Source: Pseudomonas pudica (GTDB lineage Bacteria > Pseudomonadota > Gammaproteobacteria > Pseudomonadales > Pseudomonadaceae). Taken from it: a DNA stretch of 64,000 nt. Under the pieces are notes generated by a model. That model was not told where the DNA came from. It searched no databases and was given only the letters and a program-made list of their open reading frames with translations. Where the stretch lies: positions 124,001-188,000 of the forward strand of contig NZ_JADLJS010000002.1 in the NCBI RefSeq assembly GCF_015680405.1. The letters run 5' to 3'. Each line of letters opens with the position of its first letter. Position 1 is the stretch's first letter. Shown piece by piece: positions 34,029-43,178 of this stretch. Position numbers and translations under genes: made by a program.

Positions 34029-35219
34029 TCAGCGCCCCTTCACCTCGCGCGGCATGCCCAGTGCCCGTTCGGCAATCACATTGCGCTGGATCTCGTTGCT
34101 GCCGCCATAGATCGTGTCAGCCCGGGTAAACAGGAACAGCGATTGCAACCGGCTCAACCCGTAAGGCGCGCTGTCCAGCACTTCGGCCGCATCCCCCAGC
34201 ACATCCATGGCCAGCTTGCCCAGTTCGACATGCCAGTTCGACCAGGCCAGCTTGTAGATCATCGCTTCACGCGCCAGGCTGCCGTCCTGCGGCCCGGAGA
34301 GCATGCGCAGCGAGTTGTAACGCAGCACCTTGAGCCCCGACCAGGCTCGTGCCAGGCGCTGGCGCAGCAGCGGGTCGCGGGCGGCGCCATTGGCGCGGGC
34401 GATGCGCAACACCTCCTCGAGTTCGTTATGGAACTGCATCTGCTGGCCCAGGGTCGACACGCCACGTTCGAAGCCCAGCAGGGCCATGGCGATCTTCCAG
34501 CCTTCACCGGGCTGCCCGACCAGGTTGTTTGCCGCAGTTTCGGCCTGGTCGAAGAACACCTCGTTGAACTCGCTGGTGCCGGTCAGCTGCTGGATCGGCT
34601 GCACGCGGATGTTCGCCTGATCCATGGGCACCAACAGGAACGACAGGCCCTGGTGGCCGACGCTGCCCGGCTCGGTCCGAGCCAGCACGAAGCACCAGTC
34701 GGCCTCATGGGCCAGCGAGGTCCAGATCTTCTGCCCGCTGATCAGCCAGCGCTCGCCGCTGGCGTCGAGGCGGGCGCGGGTCTGGACGTTGGCCAGGTCC
34801 GAGCCCGCGCCAGGCTCGGAATAGCCCTGGCACCAGAACGCTTGGCCCTGAAGAATGCCCGGCAGCAGGCGCTGGCGTTGCTCGGGCGTGCCGAACGCGG
34901 CGAGGGTAGGGCCGACCAGCCCTTCGCCAATATGGCCCATGCGCCCGGGGCCGCCGGCGCGGGCATATTCCTCGTGGAAGATCACCTGCTGGCTGATGCT
35001 CAGGCCACGCCCACCGTCTTCCGCTCGCCAGCCCACCCCGACCCAGCCACCGCTCGCCAGTTCCCGCTCCCAGGCTTTGCGCTCGGCAGGGAAGCTGTGT
35101 TCGTCGCCAGGGCCACCACGAAAGCGCAGTTGCGCAAATTCACCCTGCAGGTGCGCCGCCAACCAGCCGGCGACCTCCTGGCGGAATGCTTCGTCTGATT
35201 TGCTGAAACCGATCTTCAT
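34029..35219 (-). CDS. Acyl-CoA dehydrogenase (subunit with IYGGSNEIQRN motif)
   Basis: 396 residues from the ATG at 35219, which overlaps the upstream stop as ATGA; an ATG at 35225 is also in frame. Middle-domain motifs QGYSEPGAGSDLANVQT near 130 and ISGQKIWTSLAHEADW near 160 are intact. In the C-terminal DTIYGGSNEIQRNVIAERALG the catalytic Glu position is Gly, as in one subunit of heteromeric steroid dehydrogenases. Partner is the gene directly upstream. Likely desaturates a ring-derived or side-chain acyl-CoA, using EtfBA as acceptor. Confidence 0.86.
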   Translation of the reverse strand: MKIGFSKSDEAFRQEVAGWLAAHLQGEFAQLRFRGGPGDEHSFPAERKAWERELASGGWVGVGWRAEDGGRGLSISQQVIFHEEYARAGGPGRMGHIGEGLVGPTLAAFGTPEQRQRLLPGILQGQAFWCQGYSEPGAGSDLANVQTRARLDASGERWLISGQKIWTSLAHEADWCFVLARTEPGSVGHQGLSFLLVPMDQANIRVQPIQQLTGTSEFNEVFFDQAETAANNLVGQPGEGWKIAMALLGFERGVSTLGQQMQFHNELEEVLRIARANGAARDPLLRQRLARAWSGLKVLRYNSLRMLSGPQDGSLAREAMIYKLAWSNWHVELGKLAMDVLGDAAEVLDSAPYGLSRLQSLFLFTRADTIYGGSNEIQRNVIAERALGMPREVKGR

Positions 35220-36385
35220 GCGCATGCTCCCAGCAGTTCGGTGGCCAGGCATTCACGGTGCCAGGCCGGGTTGCCCAGCAGCTGTTCGCTGGCCCTGGCG
35301 CGTTTGAAGTACAGGTGCGGGTCGTATTCCCAGGTGAAACCGACCCCGCCGTGCAACTGGATGGACTCGGCCGCACAGTGGAAGAACGTCTCGCTGGCAT
35401 GGGCCTTGGCGGTGGCTGCGGCGGCGAGCAGTTCGCCGCGCACCATCGGGTCACCATCTTCGGCCAGATATTCCCGGGCTACGCAGGCGGCGTACCACAC
35501 CGCCGAACGGGTGCACTCGATGTGCAGCATCATGTCGGCGCAGCGGTGCTTGATGGCCTGGAAGCTGGCCACCGAGCGGCCGAACTGGTGACGTTCCGCG
35601 GTGTAGGCCAGGGTCAGGTCCAGCGCCTGCTGGGCACCGCCGAGCTGTTCGGCGGCCAGGCCAATGGCGGCGATACGCTGAGTGGCCTGCAGCAAGGGCC
35701 AGGCCTGGTCGATGGCGCTTACTCGCTGGGCCTCGCTGACAGGAACCTGTTGCAACTCGATGCGTGCCAGCCGGCGGGTCTGGTCGAGGGTATGTAACGT
35801 TGTACGTACCATGCCAGGCGTGTCGGTCGGTACGGCGAACACGCTGATTCCGTGTTCACCCGCACTGCCCGGGCGGCGGGCGGCGATCAGCAGCAAGTCG
35901 GCCTGGGCGCCATCGACGACCTGGGTGTGGCAGCCATCGAGGCGGTAGCCGTCGCCATCGGGGCGCACTTCAGCCTGCAGCTGCGCGGCCTCCAGTGGGC
36001 AGGCCAGGGTGGCGTGCAACTGGCCGCTGGCGATGGCCGGCAGCCAGCGGGCTTGCAACGCGGGGTTGTCGGCCAGCAGCAGGGCCGGGGTGGCCAGGCA
36101 AGTCGTGGTGAACAGTGGCGAGCCGAGCAGAAAGCGCCCGCATTGCTCCAGCAGCACGGCCAGTTCGACGAAGCCCAGGCCCATGCCACCGTAGGCCTCG
36201 GGCACCAGCAGCGCTGGCCAGTACAGTTCCTGGCCAATCTGCCGCCACAGTTCGGGGTCGTAATCGGCAGCACGGCTCATGCCCGCGCGTACCGCGTGTG
36301 AATCGCTGGCCTGGGCGAGGAAACGTTCGGCGCTGTCGCGAATCAGCAACTGTTCCTCGGTGAAAGCGAACTCCATAGGGGGCAT
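35216..36385 (-). CDS. Acyl-CoA dehydrogenase (partner subunit with GGVGFTWE motif)
   Basis: 389 residues (386 if the ATG at 36376, MEFAFTEEQ, is used). FADH2-enzyme fold with the late segment IQLHGGVGFTWEYDPHLYFKRA near 350, typical of the FadE28-type subunit, and no YEGT motif afterwards. Four-bp overlap with the following dehydrogenase. The pair is transcribed from its own divergent promoter facing tesB. Specific substrate unknown; FadE31/32/33-like action on a ring C/D intermediate is one option. Confidence 0.86.
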   Translation of the reverse strand: MPPMEFAFTEEQLLIRDSAERFLAQASDSHAVRAGMSRAADYDPELWRQIGQELYWPALLVPEAYGGMGLGFVELAVLLEQCGRFLLGSPLFTTTCLATPALLLADNPALQARWLPAIASGQLHATLACPLEAAQLQAEVRPDGDGYRLDGCHTQVVDGAQADLLLIAARRPGSAGEHGISVFAVPTDTPGMVRTTLHTLDQTRRLARIELQQVPVSEAQRVSAIDQAWPLLQATQRIAAIGLAAEQLGGAQQALDLTLAYTAERHQFGRSVASFQAIKHRCADMMLHIECTRSAVWYAACVAREYLAEDGDPMVRGELLAAAATAKAHASETFFHCAAESIQLHGGVGFTWEYDPHLYFKRARASEQLLGNPAWHRECLATELLGACA

Positions 36386-36466
36386 CTCTAGGCTGGTGGG
36401 GCTGCAGCGCAGCCCCGGGGTTCAGGGAGACAACACCGCGAATCTAGGGCTGGGCCACGCACTGCG

Positions 36467-36484
36467 AATCATTGAAACGGACTA
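36467..36484 (-). promoter_or_regulatory. Operator motif, site 10 (acyl-CoA dehydrogenase pair)
   Basis: Minus strand TAGTCCGTTTCAATGATT. The left half is perfect; the right half is degenerate (CAATGATT for GGACGATG). TAGATT, a good -10, lies 20 bp downstream. Confidence 0.6.
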
Positions 36485-36525
36485 GGCTCAGCCCACTGCG
36501 GGCCCGCTGCGCCACGCATTGCGCT

Positions 36526-36543
36526 TAGTCTCAACGGACGATG
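36526..36543 (+). promoter_or_regulatory. Operator motif, site 11 (tesB-ipd operon)
   Basis: TAGTCTCAACGGACGATG, one mismatch. CACAAT lies 20 bp downstream. It ends 59 bp before tesB and heads the 12-kb ring C/D operon. Confidence 0.8.
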
Positions 36544-36602
36544 AGCAAGGCGTGGGCGCTTTGCACAATGTTCGCCAGGCAACCCATCGAGCCTGGAGGA
36601 AC

Positions 36603-37499
36603 ATGGGCATGATCGACATACGTGGTTTGAGCTACTTCGTCGCGCAGATCGAAAACCTTGGCCAGTGGCAACGCTATGCCGAAGAGGTGCTCGGCATGCA
36701 GGTGCAGGCAGCCCCCGGCGGCGGCCTGTACGTGAAGATGGACGAGCGGCCCTACCGCATGCTGGTGGTCGAGGGCGATTCGCCGCGCTACCTGGCCAGT
36801 GGTTGGGAACTGCCCGGCGAGCTGGCCTTCGACCAGGCCCTGCAGCACCTGGAACGCTGCGGCGTGTCCTGGCAGGTCGGCAGCCGTGCTGCAGTCGAGC
36901 AGCGCGGCGTGCAGGCGCTGGTCACCATCAGCGACCCGTCCGGCAACCAGCACGAGCTGAGCTGGGGCCACCGCTCAGACTGCCAGCCGTTCATCTCGCC
37001 ACAAGGGGTACCGCGTTTCGTCACCGGTGACATGGGCCTTGGCCACACCGTGCTGCCGGCGCCGGACTTCGATGCAACCCTGGCTTTTGCCAAGGACGTG
37101 CTCGGCTTCGGCCTGTCGGACATCTTCAACTTCCGCCCAGACCCGTCGGCGCCGCCGGTGCGTATCCACTTCCTGCACTGCGCCAATGCCCGCCACCACA
37201 GCCTGGCACTGGCCGAGTACCCGGTGCCGTCCGGCTGCGTCCACGTGATGGTCGAGGTGGACTCGATGACCGAGGTCGGCCGCGCCCATGACCGCCTGCA
37301 GGCCCACGGCGGGCAGCTGTCGGCAACGCTCGGCCAGCACCTGAACGACCGCATGACCAGTTTCTACATGAAGACACCGTCCGGCTTCGACCTGGAGTAC
37401 GGCTATGGCGGGCTGCAGGTCGACTGGGCCGAGCACTTGGCCTTCGAGTTCACCCGCGTGAGTATCTGGGGCCACGACTTCTCGGTCGGCCGCCAGTAA
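36603..37499 (+). CDS. tesB: Extradiol ring-cleavage dioxygenase (TesB/HsaC type)
   Basis: 298 residues; the GGAGGA site spaces better to the ATG at 36609 (296 residues). Type I two-domain extradiol dioxygenase: Fe ligands His148 (GLGHTV), His214 (CVHVMVEV) and Glu265 (GFDLEYGYGG), with second-sphere His198/199 (ARHHSLAL) and Tyr255. The length matches HsaC. It cleaves the catechol ring A of 3,4-DHSA (meta cleavage). First gene of the operon running to 48827, so ring A cleavage and ring C/D degradation are expressed together. Confidence 0.93.
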   Translation: MGMIDIRGLSYFVAQIENLGQWQRYAEEVLGMQVQAAPGGGLYVKMDERPYRMLVVEGDSPRYLASGWELPGELAFDQALQHLERCGVSWQVGSRAAVEQRGVQALVTISDPSGNQHELSWGHRSDCQPFISPQGVPRFVTGDMGLGHTVLPAPDFDATLAFAKDVLGFGLSDIFNFRPDPSAPPVRIHFLHCANARHHSLALAEYPVPSGCVHVMVEVDSMTEVGRAHDRLQAHGGQLSATLGQHLNDRMTSFYMKTPSGFDLEYGYGGLQVDWAEHLAFEFTRVSIWGHDFSVGRQ

Positions 37500-37512
37500 G
37501 GAGCAGTTGAGC

Positions 37513-38388
37513 ATGAACAAGCAAATGACCAGTGCCGATGCCGTCGCCCAGTTGCGCGACGGCATGACCATCGGTTTTGGTGGCTGGGGCCCGCGGCGCA
37601 AGCCGATGGCCATCGTCCGGGAAATCCTCCGCTCGCCGGTCAAGGACCTGACCGTGGTCGCCTACGGCGGCCCGGAGGTCGGCATGCTGTGTGCGGCCGG
37701 CAAGGTGCGCAAGCTGGTGTTCGGCTTTGTCACCCTCGATGCTATCCCGCTTGAACCCTACTACCGCAAGGCCCGTGAGGCGGGCGAGCTGGAGCTGATG
37801 GAACTGGACGAGGGCATGTTCCAGTGGGGCCTGCGCGCGGCGGGCATGCGCCTGCCGTTCCTGCCCACCCGTTGTGGCCTGGGCACCGATGTGACGCGGC
37901 TCAACCCGTCGCTGAAGACCGTGCGCTCGCCCTATGACGACGGTGAGGTGCTGCTGGCCATGCCGGCGCTGGAGCTGGACGTGGCGTTTCTGCATGTGAA
38001 CGTCGCCGACCGCCTGGGCAATTGCCTGGTCACCGGCCCTGATCCGTACTTCGACCACCTGTTCGCCCGCGCCTCCAAGCAGTGTTTCGTCTCTTGCGAG
38101 CGCCTGGAAGAGCGCCTGCAACTCGACGCCGAGCAGGCCCGCGGCAACACCTTCGAGCGTTACCTGGTGACCGGCGTGGTGCATGCTCCGCTCGGTGCCC
38201 ACCCGACCTCTTGCCCGTCGGACTACGGCTGGGACCTGGAGCACCTCAAGGGCTATGTCGCCAGCGCCCAGGAAGAGGGCGGCTGGCAACGCTATGTCGA
38301 GGCCTGCGTGGCCGGCGGCGAACAGGCCTACCAGGCGTACAACGGCGGCGCCGCGCGCATGGGCGCCTTGCCCCTTCCCGTGTTCTGA
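37513..38388 (+). CDS. ipdA: COCHEA-CoA hydrolase alpha subunit (IpdA-like, CoA-transferase fold)
   Basis: 291 residues from the ATG at 37513 (AAGGAGCAGTTGAGC upstream). Strong family resemblance to IpdA: DAVAQLRDGMTIGFGGWGPRRKPMAIVREILRSPVKDLTVVAYGGPEVGMLC at the N-terminus and MDEGM-like LDEGMFQWGLRAAGMRLPFLPTRCGLG near 100. IpdAB uses the CoA-transferase fold to open the last steroid ring hydrolytically. The beta subunit follows 11 bp later. Simple 3-oxoacid CoA-transferases differ in the GxGGF and catalytic Glu regions. Confidence 0.9.
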   Translation: MNKQMTSADAVAQLRDGMTIGFGGWGPRRKPMAIVREILRSPVKDLTVVAYGGPEVGMLCAAGKVRKLVFGFVTLDAIPLEPYYRKAREAGELELMELDEGMFQWGLRAAGMRLPFLPTRCGLGTDVTRLNPSLKTVRSPYDDGEVLLAMPALELDVAFLHVNVADRLGNCLVTGPDPYFDHLFARASKQCFVSCERLEERLQLDAEQARGNTFERYLVTGVVHAPLGAHPTSCPSDYGWDLEHLKGYVASAQEEGGWQRYVEACVAGGEQAYQAYNGGAARMGALPLPVF

Positions 38389-38399
38389 GGATTCCCTGT

Positions 38400-39197
38400 A
38401 TGACAGCCACCCAAGAATTCACCCTTGCCGAACTGCTGATCGTCGCCGCCGCCGAAGCCTGGCGCGGCAATGGCGAGATCATTGCCTCGGGCCTGGGCGT
38501 GATTCCGCGCTTGGGCGCCAGCCTAGCCAAGCTCACCCACAGCCCTGAGCTGCTGATGACCGACAGCGAGGCGTTCCTGGTCGAGGAGCCTATCCCACTG
38601 GGCCCGCGTGGCGAGCAGGCGCCACGCTACAGCGGCTACCTGTCGTTCGAGCGGGTATTCGAATGCGTCTGGGGCGGCCGCCGCCACGCCATGATCGGGC
38701 CGACCCAGGTCGACCGTTGGGGCCAGACCAACCTGTCCTGCGTCGGCGACTACCACAAGCCGCGCACCGCGATGCTCGGCGTGCGTGGCTTGCCGGGCAA
38801 CAGCATCAACCACCTGAACTCGTTCTTCGTGCCCAACCACAGCACCCGGGTGTTCGTCAGTGGCGAAGTGGACATGGTCTCTGGCGTCGGTTTCAAGGCA
38901 GAGCGCTGGCCTGAGGGCGCACGCCGCGACCTGATGGACATCCGCCATGTCATCACCGACCTGTGCACCCTGGACTTCGACGGCCCAGGCCGCGCCGTGC
39001 AGGTGCGCACCCTGCACCCGGGCGTGAGCTTCGATGAGGTGCAGGACAAGACCGGCTTCCCGTTGCTGCGCTCGGCGCAGTTGCGCGAGACCGTGCACCC
39101 GAATGCCGAGCAACTGGCGCTGATCCGCCGTCTCGACCCCCATGGCCTGCGTGCCAGCGCGATCAAAGGCAACCCGCCTGGCATCCGCGCCGCCTGA
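38400..39197 (+). CDS. ipdB: COCHEA-CoA hydrolase beta subunit (IpdB-like)
   Basis: 265 residues from the ATG at 38400. TLAELLIVAAAEAWRGNGEIIASGLGVIPRLGASLAKLTHSPELLMTDSEA is the IpdB opening, followed by GPTQVDRWGQTNLSCVGDY near 102 and GLPGNSINHLNSFFVPNHSTRVFV near 130. It lacks the catalytic Glu motif of ordinary CoA-transferase beta subunits, as expected for the hydrolase. Lies between ipdA and a crotonase gene with gaps of 11 and 10 bp. Confidence 0.9.
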   Translation: MTATQEFTLAELLIVAAAEAWRGNGEIIASGLGVIPRLGASLAKLTHSPELLMTDSEAFLVEEPIPLGPRGEQAPRYSGYLSFERVFECVWGGRRHAMIGPTQVDRWGQTNLSCVGDYHKPRTAMLGVRGLPGNSINHLNSFFVPNHSTRVFVSGEVDMVSGVGFKAERWPEGARRDLMDIRHVITDLCTLDFDGPGRAVQVRTLHPGVSFDEVQDKTGFPLLRSAQLRETVHPNAEQLALIRRLDPHGLRASAIKGNPPGIRAA

Positions 39198-39207
39198 GGA
39201 CTCGCAC

Positions 39208-40125
39208 ATGCACAGCAGCGACAGCCAATTCGTCAGCCGCGAGGACGTGGCCGTGTACGAGACCCAGGACCCGGTGCTGTATGCCGTGGCGGACGGGATC
39301 GCCACGCTCACCCTCAATCGCCCGACGTTCAACAACGCGCAGAACTCGCAGATGACCTACGCCCTGGACGCGGCCTTGCGCCAGGCAGTAGACGACGACA
39401 GCGTCAAGGTCATCGTGCTGTGCGGTGAGGGCCGGCACTTTTCCGCAGGCCACGACATCGGCACCCCCGGCCGCGACATCAACAAGCCGTTCGAACGTGC
39501 GCACCTGTGGTGGGACCACACCAACAAGCCCGGTGGCGAGCAACTGTATGCCCGAGAGCAGGAAGTCTACCTGGGCATGTGCCGACGCTGGCGCGAGCTG
39601 CCCAAGCCGACCATCGCCATGGTCCATGGCGCCTGCGTGGCCGGTGGGCTGATGCTGGCATGGGTGTGTGACCTGATCGTCGCCAGCGACGATGCGTTCT
39701 TCCAGGACCCGGTGGTGCGCATGGGCATCCCGGGGGTGGAGTACTTCGCCCACCCCTACGAGCTGAACCCACGCATCGCCAAGGAATTCCTGTTCTGTGG
39801 CGAGCGCATGAGCGCCGACCGTGCCTACCAGATGGGCATGGTCAACCGTGTGGTGCCGCGCGACCAGTTGCAGGAGGTGACCTACGCCCTGGCGGCGAGC
39901 ATCGCCCGTCAGCCGCGCATGGGCCTGGCCCTGACCAAGCAGGCGATCAACCACGTTGAAGACCTGCAAGGCAAGCGCACGGCCATGGATGCTGCGTTCG
40001 CCTGGCACCATTTCGCCCATGCCCACAACGAGCTACTTTCGGGTGACAAGCTCGGCGGTTTTGATGCCAAAGGGATGGCCCAGGCCAACAAGCAGGCGCT
40101 GCGCGCCGAAGGGGGCGAACGGTGA
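39208..40125 (+). CDS. Enoyl-CoA hydratase/isomerase family protein
   Basis: 305 residues from the ATG at 39208. Crotonase fold: TLNRPTFNNAQNSQM near 35, oxyanion segment GRHFSAGHDIGTPGRD near 75, and GACVAGGLMLAWVCDLIVASDDAFFQDP near 140. The usual Glu pair is not both present (Gly-Gly-Leu-Met in the GGGxE region), so it may be a hydratase variant or isomerase. A C-terminal extension beyond residue 270 is longer than in EchA20. Placed between ipdB and ipdC (GTGA overlap). Probably hydrates the HIP side-chain enoyl-CoA, but this is context inference. Confidence 0.83.
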   Translation: MHSSDSQFVSREDVAVYETQDPVLYAVADGIATLTLNRPTFNNAQNSQMTYALDAALRQAVDDDSVKVIVLCGEGRHFSAGHDIGTPGRDINKPFERAHLWWDHTNKPGGEQLYAREQEVYLGMCRRWRELPKPTIAMVHGACVAGGLMLAWVCDLIVASDDAFFQDPVVRMGIPGVEYFAHPYELNPRIAKEFLFCGERMSADRAYQMGMVNRVVPRDQLQEVTYALAASIARQPRMGLALTKQAINHVEDLQGKRTAMDAAFAWHHFAHAHNELLSGDKLGGFDAKGMAQANKQALRAEGGER

Positions 40126-41246
40126 GCCGCTGGATGAACACCGCGCTGACCGAGGCGCTGGGCTGCCGTTACCCGGTGGTGCAGACGGCCATGGGCTGGG
40201 TCTCCGATGCCAACCTGGTGATCGCCACCACCCAGGCCGGCGGCTTCGGCTTCCTGGCCGGCGCGACGATTGCCGCCGAGGCGCTGGAGAGCGAGATCCG
40301 CAAGGTGATCGACGCCACCGGCAGCAGCAACTTCGGCCTCAACTTCCACATGTTCCAGGACAACGCCGCGCAGTGCGTCGACCTGGCCATCCGTTATCGC
40401 CTGCGCGCCGTCAGCTACGGGCGCGGGCCGGATGCGCAGACCATCGCCCGCTTCAAGGCGGCCGGGGTGCTGTGCATTCCCACCGTCGGCGCTCTCAAGC
40501 ATGCGCTTAAGGCCCAGCAGCTCGGCGCCGACCTGATCACCTTGCAGGCGGGCGAGGGTGGTGGCCATACCGGTGGCGTACCGGGCTCGATCCTGTTGCC
40601 GCAGGTGCTGGCAGCGGTAAGCGTGCCGGTGATCGCCGCGGGCGGGCATTCCACCGGGCGTGGCCTGGCCGCCGCACTTGCCGCCGGTGCCAGTGGCATC
40701 GCCATGGGCACGCGGTTCCTCATGACTCGCGAATCGCCGACCCCGGCCAGCACCCTGGCGCGCTACCTCAAGGTCGACGACCCGCAGCAGGTGCGGGTGA
40801 CCACGGCGGTGGACGGCATGCGCCACCGCATGATCGAGAACCGCTTCATCAATCGCCTCGAGCAGGCCGGGCCGTTCGGTCGCCTGCGCATCGCCCTGGC
40901 GAGTGCCTGGCAATGGAAGCAACAGACCGGCATGAGCCTGGCGCACATGGGCACGGTGTTCGTCCGGGCCCTGCGCGAAGACCCGGCGGCGCTGTCGCAG
41001 GTGGTCATGGCCGCCAACCAGCCGGTGCTGCTGCAGCGCTCGATGGTCGATGGCGAACCGGACGCCGGCATCCTGCCCAGCGGCCAGGTGGCGGCGGTGA
41101 TCAGCGAGCTGCTGAGCTGCCGCGAGGTCATCGACGGCATCGTCGCCGAGGCCAACCAGTGCCTGGAAACCTTGCTCGCCCGCTGCCCGGCCGAACCTTC
41201 GGCAACCCCCAACGACAGACTTGCCCACAGCGGAGAACGCTCATGA
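40122..41246 (+). CDS. ipdC: IpdC-like flavoprotein reductase (nitronate monooxygenase family)
   Basis: 374 residues from a GTG at 40122 overlapping the upstream stop. NMO/IpdC TIM barrel: LGCRYPVVQTAMGWVSDANLV at 14-34, LQAGEGGGHTGG near 145, IAAGGHSTGRGLAAALAAGASGIAMGTRFLMT near 175, and VTTAVDGMRHRMIENRF near 230, matching IpdC of ring C/D degradation. It acts on 5-hydroxy/5-oxo-HIP-type CoA esters to introduce the double bond needed for ring opening. ATGA overlap with the following EchA20-like gene. Confidence 0.9.
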   Translation: MSRWMNTALTEALGCRYPVVQTAMGWVSDANLVIATTQAGGFGFLAGATIAAEALESEIRKVIDATGSSNFGLNFHMFQDNAAQCVDLAIRYRLRAVSYGRGPDAQTIARFKAAGVLCIPTVGALKHALKAQQLGADLITLQAGEGGGHTGGVPGSILLPQVLAAVSVPVIAAGGHSTGRGLAAALAAGASGIAMGTRFLMTRESPTPASTLARYLKVDDPQQVRVTTAVDGMRHRMIENRFINRLEQAGPFGRLRIALASAWQWKQQTGMSLAHMGTVFVRALREDPAALSQVVMAANQPVLLQRSMVDGEPDAGILPSGQVAAVISELLSCREVIDGIVAEANQCLETLLARCPAEPSATPNDRLAHSGERS

Positions 41247-41995
41247 ACCCGGCCTTCACCACCCAGATCGACCAGGGCATTGCCGAGCTGGTCATCGACA
41301 AACCACCGGTCAACGCCCTCGACAGCCAGCAATGGCGCGCCCTGGCCGCGCAAATCACGGCACTGGGCGCCGTCCCGGAGGTGCGCGTCATCGTTATCCG
41401 CGCCGAGGGCCGCGGCTTCTGTGCCGGCGTCGACATCAAGGAACTGGACGCCCACCCCGAGCGCATCGTCGAGGTCAACGCCGGCAACTACGAGACCTTC
41501 AAGGCCGTGCACCGCAACCCGGTGCCGGTGATCGTCGCCGTGCACGGCTTCGTGCTGGGCGGCGGTATCGGCATCACCGGTGCCGCCGACATCGTCGTGG
41601 CCGCCGACTGCACGCGCTTTGCCCTGCCGGAAGTGGACCGTGGCGCCATGGGCGGCGGCGCCCACCTGCAGCGACTGTTCCCGGTGCAGAAGGTGCGTTA
41701 CCTGTTCTTCACCGGGGACAGCATCGACGCCACCCAGGCCCAGGCCTACGGCTTCATCGAGCGCGTGGTGCCCCGGGCGCAACTGCGGGAAACGGCGCTG
41801 GAGATTGCCGCACGCATCGCCGCCAAGAGCCCGGGGATGATCCGCATCGCCAAGGAGGCCTTGAACGGCATCGAGGACGGCAACCTGGAAGACAAGTACC
41901 GCTGGGAGCAGGGCTTCACCCTGCAGGCCTACTCCAGCCCCGACTCGGCGGAAACCCGCCGGGCGTTTGTCGAAAAACGCGACGCCAAGTTCTGA
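41243..41995 (+). CDS. echA20: EchA20-like ring-opening crotonase
   Basis: 250 residues, the EchA20 size. Motifs line up along the whole length: IDKPPVNALDSQQW near 13, IRAEGRGFCAGVDIKELD near 52, VHGFVLGGGIGITGAADIVVA near 95, and IAKEALNGIEDGNLEDKYRWEQGFTLQ near 200. EchA20 hydrolyses ring D of the bicyclic CoA thioester by a retro-Claisen-type reaction. Lies next to ipdC and ipdAB as in mycobacteria. The symbol is given by orthology to the actinobacterial name. Confidence 0.88.
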   Translation: MNPAFTTQIDQGIAELVIDKPPVNALDSQQWRALAAQITALGAVPEVRVIVIRAEGRGFCAGVDIKELDAHPERIVEVNAGNYETFKAVHRNPVPVIVAVHGFVLGGGIGITGAADIVVAADCTRFALPEVDRGAMGGGAHLQRLFPVQKVRYLFFTGDSIDATQAQAYGFIERVVPRAQLRETALEIAARIAAKSPGMIRIAKEALNGIEDGNLEDKYRWEQGFTLQAYSSPDSAETRRAFVEKRDAKF

Positions 41996-42004
41996 GGGAA
42001 CGCC

Positions 42005-43168
42005 ATGCAACTGACCTATACCCCCAAGCAGCAGGCCTTTCGCGCCGAAGTGCGGGCATGGCTTGCCCACAACCTGCCCCGCGAGCCGCTGGCCAGCTAC
42101 GACACCCGGGAAGGCTTCGAGCAGCACCGCGCCTGGGAAGCCAAGCTGTTCGAGAGCCGCTGGTCGATGGTGATGTGGCCCGCCGAGCTCGGTGGGCGCG
42201 GCTGCGACCTGATCGAATGGCTGATCTTCGAGGAAGAGTACTACGGCGCCGGGGCGCCGATGCGGGTCAACCAGAACGGCCAATTGTTGCTCGGCCCGAC
42301 CCTGATGGAGTTCGGTACAGCCGAACAGAAGCGCCGCTTCCTGCCGCGCATGGCGGCCAGCGTCGACATGTGGGCGCAGGGCTGGTCGGAACCCAACGCC
42401 GGCTCCGACATGGCGGCGATCACCAGTAAGGCGCTGCTCGACGGTGACCACTACGTGCTCAATGGCCAGAAAACCTGGTCGACCCGGGCGATCTTCGCCG
42501 ACTGGCTGTTTGGCCTGTTCCGCAGCGAACCCGGCTCCAGCCGCCATCATGGCCTGTCGTTCCTGATGGTGCCGCTCGACGCGCCCGGGGTCAGCATTCG
42601 CCCGATCAAGGCGCTCAACGGCAAGGATGCCTTCGCCGAAGTGTTCTTCGATGAGGTACGCGTGCCGGTGGCCAACCGCATCGGTGCCGAGGGCCAGGGC
42701 TGGCATGTGGCGATGGCCACCGCCGGTTTCGAGCGCGGGCTGTTGCTGCGCTCGCCGGCGCGCTTCCAGTACACCGCGCGCAAGCTGGTGGAGCTGTTCA
42801 AGGCCCACCCTGAAAGCGCCGGGCGCGACCCGGCGCTGGGCGATGCGGTGATCGACTGCTGGATGGGCGCCGAAGCCTATGCCTTGTCGGCCTACCACAC
42901 GGTCGGGCGGCTGGCCCGCGGCGAGCATATCGGTGCCGAGTCGAGCATCAACAAAATCATCTGGTCGGAGCTTGACCTGAAGATGCACGAAACCGCCATG
43001 CGCCTGCTGGGTGCCCGTGGCGAGCTGCTGGCCGGTGCACCGGCGGCGGGCGACGCCGCTGGCTGGCTGGAAGGCTTCCTGTTTGCCCAGGCCGGGCCGA
43101 TCTACGCCGGTACCAACGAGATCCAGCGCAACATCATCGCCGAGCGCATGCTCGGCCTGCCCAAGTAA
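42005..43168 (+). CDS. Acyl-CoA dehydrogenase, FadE30-like
   Basis: 387 residues. QGWSEPNAGSDMAAITSKA near 122, LNGQKTWSTRAIFADW near 150 and the C-terminal EGFLFAQAGPIYAGTNEIQRNIIAERMLG. The classical Glu is replaced by Ala (IYAGT). FadE30 desaturates the propionyl side chain of HIP-CoA. Immediately followed, 10 bp later, by a partner-type dehydrogenase, forming the third such pair in the window. Confidence 0.85.
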   Translation: MQLTYTPKQQAFRAEVRAWLAHNLPREPLASYDTREGFEQHRAWEAKLFESRWSMVMWPAELGGRGCDLIEWLIFEEEYYGAGAPMRVNQNGQLLLGPTLMEFGTAEQKRRFLPRMAASVDMWAQGWSEPNAGSDMAAITSKALLDGDHYVLNGQKTWSTRAIFADWLFGLFRSEPGSSRHHGLSFLMVPLDAPGVSIRPIKALNGKDAFAEVFFDEVRVPVANRIGAEGQGWHVAMATAGFERGLLLRSPARFQYTARKLVELFKAHPESAGRDPALGDAVIDCWMGAEAYALSAYHTVGRLARGEHIGAESSINKIIWSELDLKMHETAMRLLGARGELLAGAPAAGDAAGWLEGFLFAQAGPIYAGTNEIQRNIIAERMLGLPK

Positions 43169-43178
43169 GGACCAGGCC